Shown here: positions 1-7,315 of the stretch, piece after piece
Layout: the number at the start of each line of letters is the position of its first letter
Position numbering within the stretch: the stretch's first letter is position 1
Origin: JBCCTX01 sp964652565
GTDB lineage: Bacteria > Bacteroidota > Bacteroidia > J057
Assembly: GCA_964652565.1 (NCBI GenBank)
Contig: CAZZEC010000083.1
Coordinates: forward strand, 1 to 25,339
DNA: 25,339 nucleotides
Direction of reading: 5' to 3'
Program-made: the position numbers and the translations under genes
Notes under the pieces: generated by a model
Told to the model about the DNA's origin: nothing
The model's input: only the letters and a program-made list of their open reading frames with translations
Database searches by the model: none

Positions 1-26
1 AAATATTTATATATTGAATCAATTTA

Positions 27-79
27 AGCTGCTGATTAGCAGCTGTTAATGATTTCTAGTGCGTTTGCACTGCTTTTTT
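27..79 (+). terminator. Tandem hairpins with a T-tract upstream of etfA
   Basis: Two hairpins follow each other. The first (27-44) is a perfect 7-bp stem, AGCTGCT/AGCAGCT, with a GATT loop. The second (58-71) is AGTGC/GCACT with a GTTT loop and is followed by GC and six T (74-79), the form of a rho-independent terminator. It ends only 28 bases before the etfA start, so it probably closes an upstream gene (etfB would be expected, but lies outside the window) or attenuates reading into etfA. The function is inferred from shape only. Confidence 0.5.
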
Positions 80-107
80 AGTTTATTACAAAAAAAATCT
101 AATATAT

Positions 108-1082
108 ATGTCAGTTCTCTTATTTGCAGAACACACAGATGGTGGTTTTAAAAAGTCTGTGCTCGAGGCTGCCACCTATGCCTACGATTTAGCGCAGAAA
201 ATGGGAGTAGATGTTCATGCTGTCTCCATGGGTCCTATTGAGGAAGAAGAATTGAAATCCCTGGGAAATTATGGAATAAAGACAGTGCATTCGGTTCAGT
301 CAGAACAAGCCGATTCATTTATTAATACAGCCTATGCCAGTGCGCTTGCACAGGTAGCTACTAAGATAGATGCTCAAGTCATCATTTTGGCAGAGACGTA
401 TATTGGAAGAGCTATTGCATCACGAGTAGCTGTAAAACTAGAAGCTACTCCTCTTCCTGGCGTGATTAGTATGGTAGATCCTGCTAATCAGTTTGATGTA
501 ACAAGAATGGCGTATTCAGGTAAAGGAGTACAGGAAATCAAATCTGAAACTGACAAAGTAGTCATTACGGTCAAAAATAATAGTTATCAGGTAGTTGAAC
601 ATGAGGTTGATCTCACAATTGTGCCGTTTGAATTTGACCTAGAGGCAATGAGTATTGATGCCGTTGCAAAAGAAATCGTAAAAGTAAGCGATGGGATAGT
701 CTTAACAGAAGCGGATATTGTTGTCTCAGCAGGGAGAGGAATGAAAGGGCCAGACAATTGGAAAATGATCGAAGAACTGGCTGAGCTGTTAAACGCAGCG
801 ACTGCTTGTTCGAAACCCGTCTCAGATATGGAATGGCGCCCACATCACGAACACGTAGGCCAAACTGGAATACAGATAAGCCCCAATGTGTATATCGCAA
901 TTGGAATTTCAGGCGCTATCCAACACTTAGCGGGTGTAAGTTCCTCAAAACATATCATAGTAATCAATAAAGATCCTGAAGCTCCATTTTTTAAAATAGC
1001 TGATTATGGTATAGTAGGGGATTTATTTGAGGTAGTACCCCAACTGATCGATTCTATTAAGACGGCAAAGGCTTCCGTGTAA
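108..1082 (+). CDS. etfA: Electron transfer flavoprotein subunit alpha
   Basis: This is the FAD-binding alpha subunit of the soluble ETF heterodimer, which carries electrons from acyl-CoA and related dehydrogenases to ETF:quinone oxidoreductase. The 324-residue length is usual. The N-terminal Rossmann-like domain (about 1-190) starts SVLLFAEHTDGG. The C-terminal FAD domain shows VSAGRGMKG near 206, a SKP...EWRPHHEHVGQTG segment, then YIAIGISGAIQHLAG and a VINKDPEAPFF segment, all hallmarks of the family. The start is the first ATG and no Shine-Dalgarno is visible. The partner etfB is not in the window and presumably lies just upstream. The nuclease/UVR gene that follows is a common neighbour in Bacteroidota. 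The identification is firm; the exact physiological dehydrogenase partner is unknown. Confidence 0.96.
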   Translation: MSVLLFAEHTDGGFKKSVLEAATYAYDLAQKMGVDVHAVSMGPIEEEELKSLGNYGIKTVHSVQSEQADSFINTAYASALAQVATKIDAQVIILAETYIGRAIASRVAVKLEATPLPGVISMVDPANQFDVTRMAYSGKGVQEIKSETDKVVITVKNNSYQVVEHEVDLTIVPFEFDLEAMSIDAVAKEIVKVSDGIVLTEADIVVSAGRGMKGPDNWKMIEELAELLNAATACSKPVSDMEWRPHHEHVGQTGIQISPNVYIAIGISGAIQHLAGVSSSKHIIVINKDPEAPFFKIADYGIVGDLFEVVPQLIDSIKTAKASV

Positions 1083-1122
1083 AAGTGTATCACATATGAT
1101 TACAGATACTAAAAGCTGTAAT

Positions 1123-1159
1123 TAACTTTGTATAATTCATATATTTCTCTTTACCTTTG
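1123..1159 (+). promoter_or_regulatory. Two overlapping Bacteroidota-type promoter motifs before the nuclease gene
   Basis: Two perfect TAnnTTTG (-7) matches lie in the etfA-nuclease gap: TAACTTTG at 1123-1130 and TACCTTTG at 1152-1159. The TTTG that ends the first one is 21 bases before the second and can serve as its -33 element. A transcript from the second would have a leader of about 70 bases before the GTG start at 1238. This suggests the nuclease gene can be transcribed apart from etfA. It is a motif match only. Confidence 0.5.
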
Positions 1160-1237
1160 AAAGTGTAAGCTTAGGCCATCCCACAATGATCTTAGGGTGT
1201 GCATGTAGGTAATTGAAGCGTTGTAAATATATTTCAG

Positions 1238-1876
1238 GTGGAAAAAATTCCTTTAGAGATTATCGGATTATCTTCAAGTCAATCTCAGGTTGGTCATTAC
1301 GCACTGGTGCTGGGTGAGAAAAACGGGAACAGAAGATTGCCAATCATTATCGGAGGAGCAGAGGCACAAGCCATTGCACTGGAATTGGAAAATATCAAGA
1401 CCAATCGCCCCATGACTCATGACTTAATCTACAATCTGGCGAGACATTTTGATATTAACTTGATTGAAGTTGTCATTACAGAACTTAATGAAGGAATATT
1501 CTATGCTCGCCTTATTATGGAGTCTGATGGCGAAATACATGAAATAGATAGTAGACCTAGTGATGCTGTGGCAATAGGTGTACGTTTTAAAGTACCCATC
1601 TATAGTTATGAAACAGTGCTTGGAGAGGCGGGAATCGTGATAGATGAGAGTGATAATGCTCAGTATGCAGATGAAGAAGGGGAGTTTTCACTCTCTGAGC
1701 TCGAAAAAGCCGATGTAGAAGAAGAACCACAAAAGCGCTTTTCCGGTGGCAAAGGATCCCAGGAAAAAGTTTCCAAGCTCAAAAAGCAACTCGAAGACGC
1801 ACTCGCTGGTGAAGACTATGAGGCTGCAGCCAGACTAAGAGATGAAATCAATCGCATAGAAGAGGATAGAGATTAA
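1238..1876 (+). CDS. Bifunctional nuclease (BFN/DUF151) domain protein with C-terminal UVR motif
   Basis: The 212-residue protein has a BFN domain (about 1-140) with the family pattern LPIIIGGAEAQAIALELE and, later, IDSRPSDAVAIGVR. After an acidic linker (about 137-170) comes a UVR motif (about 175-210, KLKKQLEDAL...EAAARLRDEI), the helical hairpin found in UvrB and UvrC that mediates their contact. BFN proteins have been reported with DNase/RNase activity in plants and other systems; the bacterial role is not well defined. The start is GTG at 1238: an in-frame stop lies at 1214-1216, and the protein start MEKIPLEIIGLSSSQSQ fits the family. It ends one base from the stop codon of the convergent E2 gene. 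DNA-repair or nuclease function is inferred from domains. Confidence 0.88.
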   Translation: MEKIPLEIIGLSSSQSQVGHYALVLGEKNGNRRLPIIIGGAEAQAIALELENIKTNRPMTHDLIYNLARHFDINLIEVVITELNEGIFYARLIMESDGEIHEIDSRPSDAVAIGVRFKVPIYSYETVLGEAGIVIDESDNAQYADEEGEFSLSELEKADVEEEPQKRFSGGKGSQEKVSKLKKQLEDALAGEDYEAAARLRDEINRIEEDRD

Positions 1877-1877
1877 T

Positions 1878-3254
1878 TTAGATATCCATATCCTCATCCC
1901 ATGCTTCAAGTATATCTGCAACTCTTCGAACGAACTTCCCTCCCAAAGCTCCATCAATGATTCTATGGTCATACGAATGAGAAAGGAACATTTTGTTTCT
2001 AATAGCAATTACATCCCCTTGAGGGGTTTCGAGGACCGCTGGGAGTTTACGGATTGCACCAAACGCCATGATTCCCACCTGGGGTTGCATAATAATAGGA
2101 GTCCCCATCACATTTCCAAATGTTCCTACATTTGACATGGTATATGTACCGCCTTCCAGTTCTTCAGGAGTAAGTTTTTGTGTCCTTGCTCTGTTTGCTA
2201 AATCGTTCACAGTGGTTGTTAGACCTACTAAATTCATACGATCAGCATTTCGAATAACAGGTACAATGAGATTGTCATTGGGTAAGGCTACTGCAACCCC
2301 AATGTTGATGTCTTTTTTTAGCAATATATTATTGCCATCTACCGAAGAATTGACGCGTGGGTATTCTCTTAATGCCTTGGCAATAGCCTGAATGAATAAT
2401 GGGGTAAAAGTGAGTTTTTCTTTATATTTATCCAGAAACGAAGATTTAACTTTTTGTCTCCAACGATAGATAGCCGTTACATCTGCTTCAACAAAAGAAG
2501 TAACATGCGCAGCAACATGTGAAGAATACAGCATGTTGTCTGAGATCATCTTTCGCATGCGGTCCATTTCCTCTATCTCGTATGACCCGATGTGTTTAAA
2601 CTGTTTCTCCCTGATCAATGGGGACGAGGATGCATCTTGAGTCTTAGCGGTTGTTTGGGGGGCTGTATGAATAAGGGATTCTGTTTGTGGAGTAGGGGTA
2701 ACAGCGTTTTGTGAGCCTTGATCAGAACTCATCCCAGATTTTTTATGCTTGACGTATGCTAGAATATCTTTTTTGGTAACTCTACCACCTCTTCCCGTTC
2801 CGGGAAGTGATTCTAACTCAGACATTGGTATCCCTTCTTTACGTGCGATATTCAACACTAAGGGAGAAAAAAATTTACTTTCCACACTATCAGAACCTTG
2901 AGGCTGCTTTCTACTGTGATGCGCTCCGCCGCTGGGTACAAATGGTACCGTAGCAGTAAGTTCTTTCTCGTGTTCTGGTACGTGTCCGTTTTCACCATTT
3001 TTGTCCGCTTGTCCTACTGTCTCAATAATGGCAATGACTTCCCCTACAGGTACTACATCTCCTTCCTGATACTTAATTTCAGATAATTTTCCATCAGCAG
3101 GTGCTGGTACCTCAGAATCCACCTTATCGGTAGCAATCTCCACCACCGTTTCTTCCTGTTCAATAGGGTCTCCTATCGATTTCGTCCATTTAAGGATCGT
3201 CGCTTCAATAATGCTTTCGCCCATCTTGGGCATTCTTAACTCAATCTTTGCCAT
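1878..3254 (-). CDS. 2-oxo acid dehydrogenase complex E2 component (dihydrolipoamide acyltransferase)
   Basis: This E2 protein moves acyl groups from lipoyl arms to CoA in a pyruvate, 2-oxoglutarate or branched-chain 2-oxo acid dehydrogenase complex. It has 458 residues: one lipoyl domain (1-80) with the lipoylated lysine K44 in EIATDKVDSEVP; an Ala/Pro/Thr-poor linker; a peripheral subunit-binding domain (about 128-168, SPLVLNIARKEGI...GRGGRVTKKDI); a second long linker rich in Ser, Thr and Gln (about 172-215); and the catalytic core (about 220-455) with the active-site motif DHRIIDG (H430, D434) and the GTYTMSNVGTFG segment. A single lipoyl domain and the sequence style fit the branched-chain/pyruvate-like E2 of Bacteroidota; the exact substrate cannot be fixed here because no E1 gene is present. 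It is last in a likely rsmE-cinA-E2 unit, 41 bases after cinA. Confidence 0.92.
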   Translation of the reverse strand: MAKIELRMPKMGESIIEATILKWTKSIGDPIEQEETVVEIATDKVDSEVPAPADGKLSEIKYQEGDVVPVGEVIAIIETVGQADKNGENGHVPEHEKELTATVPFVPSGGAHHSRKQPQGSDSVESKFFSPLVLNIARKEGIPMSELESLPGTGRGGRVTKKDILAYVKHKKSGMSSDQGSQNAVTPTPQTESLIHTAPQTTAKTQDASSSPLIREKQFKHIGSYEIEEMDRMRKMISDNMLYSSHVAAHVTSFVEADVTAIYRWRQKVKSSFLDKYKEKLTFTPLFIQAIAKALREYPRVNSSVDGNNILLKKDINIGVAVALPNDNLIVPVIRNADRMNLVGLTTTVNDLANRARTQKLTPEELEGGTYTMSNVGTFGNVMGTPIIMQPQVGIMAFGAIRKLPAVLETPQGDVIAIRNKMFLSHSYDHRIIDGALGGKFVRRVADILEAWDEDMDI

Positions 3255-3258
3255 ATTT

Positions 3259-3266
3259 CAAAAATA
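3259..3266 (-). promoter_or_regulatory. Candidate -7 element directly before the E2 start codon
   Basis: On the minus strand TATTTTTG matches TAnnTTTG and its last base is four bases before the E2 ATG at 3254. Transcription from it would begin at or next to the start codon. No clear -33 TTG is found at the right distance, so this is weaker than the comparable sites before the DUF4271 and TonB-receptor genes. Confidence 0.3.
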
Positions 3267-3295
3267 GTCATTTTCTGTATTTTATCCGGATTACT

Positions 3296-4564
3296 TCACA
3301 CCAAATCTATATTTTGTTGTAATGTATCCCTTTTCCGTATCTGCCTCAGGCAATGTTGGAGGGCATAACTGACACCCCGTCCTATTACTACGTTTCTTGT
3401 GCCATGAAGATATATGTGTTCACAAGTCGTAAGTGCTTCTTCAGCATATCCAACCCACACTTGAGGGAGTATTTCTTCTTCTTGCTCAGCATATCCTGTG
3501 GTGGCAAGCCCTATATCCGCATTCATCAATATCCGTACTTGTTGAGCCATGAGCTGGGCAACAGCTGAAGAGACAACTCCTTCTGCCTGTATTATCTTGG
3601 GATCAATTTGCAATATTTGCTCTTTGACAGAAATAGCATATGCTGTAATACTTCCTAACAGAAAGTCGGAGGCACCACTGATCGATACAAGACTGGCAGC
3701 AATTTGGCCGCCAGTAATACTCTCAGCTATCGCTAATGTTAATTGATGTTTTTTCAATGTATTCCCCAATATCTCTGGCAAAGACTGATCTCCCCATGCA
3801 TAGAATTTATCCTCAAACAAATGATAGATCTTCTCAGAGGCCTCTTCCAAAGCTTTCTCTGCCAAATCTATATCTATGTTCACTTGATCTATAAAAAGTT
3901 CCAGCCAAAGTCCGTCAATTCTGGGAAGATAGGCTATCTCCACGAAAGGAGGAAGTTCCGATTCCACAGTTTCCATCCTGTCAGCGGCATGGGATTCAGG
4001 AATGTGGGAAAGTCGAATTATTTTGTGCATAAAGACCCCTTGATCTTTGCGCTTCTTAAAACGCGGTATGACTTCCTTTTCCATCATGTAGAGCAATTCA
4101 TATGGCACACCAGGCATTGCGAAAAGCCATTTACTTTTGCGGGTAAAGAACATTCCTGGAGCAGTACCTTTAGGATTGGGAATTACTTCGCATTGTTCGG
4201 GGACCAGGGCTTGTTGTCTGTTTCTTTCTGTAACAGGACGATTTCTGTGGTGAAAAATGGCGGTGATATGTTCCAGCGTTTCTTTATGCAGTACTAATTG
4301 AGTGTCAAACATTTCTGCCAGTATATGTTTGGTCATATCATCTTTGGTTGGACCCAATCCCCCGGAAGTAAGTACGACATCATGCATGTCCATTTCTGAG
4401 ATTACAGCCTGCTTAATGGCTTGAGGGGTATCGGGAATGACTACAGTTCTTGATAACTTAAAACCATGCGGACGAAGCATCTCACCAATTTGAGCTGCAT
4501 TTGTATTGATGATTCTACCTTTGAGTAATTCGGTACCAATTGTGATAAGACTTATTGTTAACAT
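3296..4564 (-). CDS. cinA: CinA-family protein (MoCF-like domain plus nicotinamide-nucleotide amidase domain)
   Basis: The 422-residue protein has the two-domain CinA layout. The N-terminal MoCF/molybdopterin-binding-like domain (1-170) carries TIGTELLKG, the TSGGLGPTKDD loop (66-76) and FAMPGVPYE (148-156); in this family it hydrolyses ADP-ribose-type pyrophosphates. The C-terminal PncC-like domain (about 260-410) deamidates NMN for NAD recycling in characterised members. It keeps the AESxTGG loop with S282 and the lysine in SVKEQIL (K314), but the usual TG-hydrophobic-AGP-x-GG loop is replaced by TGYAEQEEE (356-364), so amidase activity is uncertain. The start ATG is 16 bases after the rsmE stop, consistent with co-transcription. 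The older name, competence/damage-inducible protein A, does not imply a competence role here. Confidence 0.9.
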   Translation of the reverse strand: MLTISLITIGTELLKGRIINTNAAQIGEMLRPHGFKLSRTVVIPDTPQAIKQAVISEMDMHDVVLTSGGLGPTKDDMTKHILAEMFDTQLVLHKETLEHITAIFHHRNRPVTERNRQQALVPEQCEVIPNPKGTAPGMFFTRKSKWLFAMPGVPYELLYMMEKEVIPRFKKRKDQGVFMHKIIRLSHIPESHAADRMETVESELPPFVEIAYLPRIDGLWLELFIDQVNIDIDLAEKALEEASEKIYHLFEDKFYAWGDQSLPEILGNTLKKHQLTLAIAESITGGQIAASLVSISGASDFLLGSITAYAISVKEQILQIDPKIIQAEGVVSSAVAQLMAQQVRILMNADIGLATTGYAEQEEEILPQVWVGYAEEALTTCEHIYLHGTRNVVIGRGVSYALQHCLRQIRKRDTLQQNIDLV

Positions 4565-4580
4565 ATAATGACCAGATTAG

Positions 4581-5291
4581 TTAGTATTCACATATTGTTT
4601 TGATAGCTCCCAAAAAATAGATCCCCGCTGTTTCCGATCTCAGCCTGTTATTTCCCAGTGATACCTCGATGAATTGTTGGTGTTTGGCGTGTTGTATTTC
4701 TTCAGGTGTAAAGTCTCCTTCAGGGCCGATTAATAGCGTGATACTGGAATTGTTCTTAATAGTATCAAACAAGGTTGATAGTGGTTGAGCTGCCTCACAC
4801 CATGCAACGAGTTTGATGGAAGAAGTATCGGATAGTAACAGGGATGCCAAGGGCTGGAGATCATTTAATTCAGGCAACCTGGACCTTTTACTTTGCTTTA
4901 GTGCTGAAACCATAATGCTCTGTATCCTCTTTTCATTGGGAAGGCGTGATTTAAAAGAACGCTCACAGAGCACAGGAGATATGCGGTTTACACCTAACTC
5001 TACAGCTTTTTCCAGTAACCATTCAAATCGATCTTTCTTGCTCAGAGGAGATATACCCAAATGAATAAAGGGAGATTTTTCTCCCCAATCCCTTTCGGTA
5101 TGTAATAGGGTTAACCAGACTTCTTTTCGACTGATATCTTTTATTTTAGCAACATACATATTCCCTTTTCCGTCAATAGCGTGAATCTGATCTCCTTTTC
5201 TATGTCTCAAGACCTGTATGCAATGGCGGGTTTCTTCTTCATTAAGCCGCCCACTTGACTCATTTATTTTCTCAAGAAGAAATATTTGCAT
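4581..5291 (-). CDS. rsmE: 16S rRNA m3U1498 methyltransferase
   Basis: RsmE methylates N3 of U1498 in the decoding region of 16S rRNA using S-adenosylmethionine. The 236-residue length is typical. The N-terminal PUA-like RNA-binding domain (about 1-70) contains EEETRHCIQVLRHRKGD and IDGKGN. The C-terminal SPOUT knot (about 75-232) contains the cofactor loop LLIGPEGDFTPEE and the closing LGNNRLRSETAGIYFLGAI, both diagnostic. It is the first gene of a minus-strand run with cinA and the E2 gene. No TAnnTTTG element is visible close upstream; the long inverted repeat begins about 50 bases beyond its start. Confidence 0.94.
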   Translation of the reverse strand: MQIFLLEKINESSGRLNEEETRHCIQVLRHRKGDQIHAIDGKGNMYVAKIKDISRKEVWLTLLHTERDWGEKSPFIHLGISPLSKKDRFEWLLEKAVELGVNRISPVLCERSFKSRLPNEKRIQSIMVSALKQSKRSRLPELNDLQPLASLLLSDTSSIKLVAWCEAAQPLSTLFDTIKNNSSITLLIGPEGDFTPEEIQHAKHQQFIEVSLGNNRLRSETAGIYFLGAIKTICEY

Positions 5292-5343
5292 AAGTTAGTT
5301 TTTAAGAGGTAAGTAGTACGGGATATTTAGATATACATAACTT

Positions 5344-5530
5344 AATTTCCTCCCTGCAGAGCTGCTCGTGTAGTTGGAGAGGGAGGTGTAGGAGGGTGAA
5401 TATACAAGAGAAGACAATAACATTGTTATCATAGCTATATAATCCTCCCCTGACGTCCACCGATATATTTATATTTCTGATTCTTCGACCCTCTCCTAAC
5501 TACTTTCCTTCGCTGCTGGGGGATAATTTT
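5344..5530. repeat. Long imperfect inverted repeat in a 434-base intergenic region
   Basis: The stretch 5292-5725 between divergent rsmE and the DUF4271 gene has no recognisable gene. Its left half holds an imperfect inverted repeat with three matched blocks. AATTTCCTCCC near 5344-5354 pairs with GGGGGATAATT near 5517-5527. GTAGTTGGAGAGGG (5370-5383) pairs with CCCTCTCCTAACTAC (5489-5503), with one extra base. The GGAGGTGTAGGAGGG stretch near 5383 pairs loosely with CCTCCCC near 5443-5450. The G/C-rich blocks stand out from A/T-rich surroundings. It could be a decayed miniature inverted-repeat element or a folded RNA. The remaining part (5531-5688) is A/T-rich with a short open frame of doubtful meaning. 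Confidence 0.5.
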
Positions 5531-5688
5531 CCTTGTACTGGAATAAGTTAATATGAAATACTTAATATTGTCTCACCACTTATATGAAAACAAGTTAGCA
5601 AGTATTTCTTTTGAGAGATATTTTTTAAAGAATTTTGGGATTGCTTTGTTTAAAATGATATTTTTTGATAACCCTCTAGCTCAATTTT

Positions 5689-5719
5689 TTTGTGAAAAAA
5701 TCGCGGTTAACTACATTTG
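5689..5719 (+). promoter_or_regulatory. Strong Bacteroidota-type promoter abutting the DUF4271 gene start
   Basis: TTTG at 5689-5692 and TACATTTG at 5712-5719 are separated by 19 bases and match the phylum consensus (-33 TTTG, -7 TAnnTTTG). The ATG at 5726 begins after only six bases, so the transcript may start on or next to the start codon. This promoter would drive the DUF4271-hemC-hemD run. Confidence 0.6.
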
Positions 5720-5725
5720 ACTAAC

Positions 5726-7303
5726 ATGAAGGTGGATTTGTATATCGCTCAGTTTATTACCTGTAGTTTATGGCTCTTTTTAACAGTATGTCCATCTGTC
5801 CATGGTCAAACATTTTATGATTACCCATCATCCGATACGTATCCATATAGTCTGTATCACCTCCCCGTACTATTTGACCTGAGTGAAGGATGGACAACTT
5901 CACTGGGAGAATCGTTGGATATTCCCTTTGCATTTGAAACGACCAGTCAGTCTGTGAAGATCATGAAAGAATGGAACTGGGAATGCGAACTTCCAGATAC
6001 CATGTATTTGTGTATCGAAGGCATTGGATGGAAAGCTTCTCTTAGATTGGGCGAACAGTTTGTAGGGATCAATGAATTTCCGCTTTCGACCTGGGTCATT
6101 CCCATTGCGCATGAATGGCTGGGGGAGGCTCCTGTCAACATTACCTTAGAATTGTATCGAGGTGATTCTCCTGCAAATTATCCCATGCCTTTTTTGGGAA
6201 TAACACAAGGTATTTATGTCATGGAAAAGTCTCAGTTGATGTATGCCCAACAGAAATATATGGATAGTGTTCCCAAGGCCGATAGTGTGATATGTTGGGC
6301 TCCAATATATGGAACTACGTACACTTTTAATGACTCTACAGCCCTAAAGCACCTATGGCATATACTTCAACAACCTATCAGGGATATTTATTTTCCCTTC
6401 CCTCCGAGCAGGAAATTGAAATTGTTATGTGCGCAGTATGGGCTAAGGGAAGTAGATAGTATATATTCAAATACTTATGTAGCGATGCTAAATGCATATC
6501 CAGCAGAAATGATCGCGTTAGAAACACACACTAAATTTTGGTTGGATGAAGATCATAGGAAATTGATCCATTACGGAGAGTTTTTCCAGAATAAAGAGAA
6601 CTATAACTATGGTTTGACTTTTCAGCCGTGGATAGGGGTAGTGTTGATCATCTTCTTTCCATTTCTGACTTTATTCCTGATAAAGATCGCAAATGCTAAC
6701 TTTTTTTATTCTATACAGAGGCTTTTTCTAAAACCGGATGTGTATATAGATACGATGTATGACATCACGACAGGCAATCCAGGGTTTATCGTGTTATTAA
6801 TCTTAATAAAAATATTTACATATACGATCTTAATAACCTTGGGAATCTTTTACATTGATTGGGCAAATTTATGGTCAGAAGTAAATCTTTGGAAATACGA
6901 AAGTCTGTTGTATAAAGTCTTTTACGGGGCTCAGTCATTTGGTAATATTTTTGTCAGGTCATTACTCATCACAAGTATATGGCAGATTTGTAAGTACAGT
7001 ATCCTTGCGTTAATAGGTAACATATTCAATATCAGGAATTTTTCTTTGGGTGGATTTAATCTGGATATGGTTAGTATCTTTCCCTACATGATGCTGCTAA
7101 AGGTTCCCCTGCTCGCGGCATTATTTATTCAGCAGATGTATGTATTTTTGGGAGTAATATTTTTAATTGGGCTGGTTTTCTTCTTCATCAGGCACTTATA
7201 CATTCATTATATGGGGTTGGAACGTCTTTTTAACTTTTCTTTAGGGGTAAAAATTTTATATATTTGCGCCTTCAAAGTATTGCCATACATCATTTGGTTC
7301 TGA
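5726..7303 (+). CDS. Membrane protein: GH2-like sugar-binding N-terminal region fused to DUF4271
   Basis: This is a 525-residue protein. A signal peptide (1-27, ending SVHGQ) is followed by a large exported region and a C-terminal membrane domain. Residues about 47-168 look like the jelly-roll domain of GH2 glycosidases (MYLCIEGIGWKASLRLGEQ, VGINEFPLSTWVIPI, GITQGIYV). Residues about 205-245 (LWHILQQPIRDIYF, PPSRKLKLLCAQYGLREVD) recall the GH2 barrel segment where the family has NxVRxSHYPPS...LCDELG; no catalytic acid pair is seen. Hydrophobic helices from about 301 to 522 form the DUF4271 domain, a Bacteroidota family often next to hemD. Gene-finding may place the start at TTG 5717, but that TTG is the end of the promoter element, so ATG 5726 is preferred. 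hemC follows after 12 bases. The role is unknown; the GH2 link is inferred from pattern only. Confidence 0.75.
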   Translation: MKVDLYIAQFITCSLWLFLTVCPSVHGQTFYDYPSSDTYPYSLYHLPVLFDLSEGWTTSLGESLDIPFAFETTSQSVKIMKEWNWECELPDTMYLCIEGIGWKASLRLGEQFVGINEFPLSTWVIPIAHEWLGEAPVNITLELYRGDSPANYPMPFLGITQGIYVMEKSQLMYAQQKYMDSVPKADSVICWAPIYGTTYTFNDSTALKHLWHILQQPIRDIYFPFPPSRKLKLLCAQYGLREVDSIYSNTYVAMLNAYPAEMIALETHTKFWLDEDHRKLIHYGEFFQNKENYNYGLTFQPWIGVVLIIFFPFLTLFLIKIANANFFYSIQRLFLKPDVYIDTMYDITTGNPGFIVLLILIKIFTYTILITLGIFYIDWANLWSEVNLWKYESLLYKVFYGAQSFGNIFVRSLLITSIWQICKYSILALIGNIFNIRNFSLGGFNLDMVSIFPYMMLLKVPLLAALFIQQMYVFLGVIFLIGLVFFFIRHLYIHYMGLERLFNFSLGVKILYICAFKVLPYIIWF

Positions 7304-7315
7304 AAATCCTCATTT

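Noticed and set aside
3743..4297. 184-codon plus-strand frame inside cinA
   Set aside because: It is fully antisense to a well-supported CinA gene, with no family features and Cys/Phe/His-rich shadow composition.
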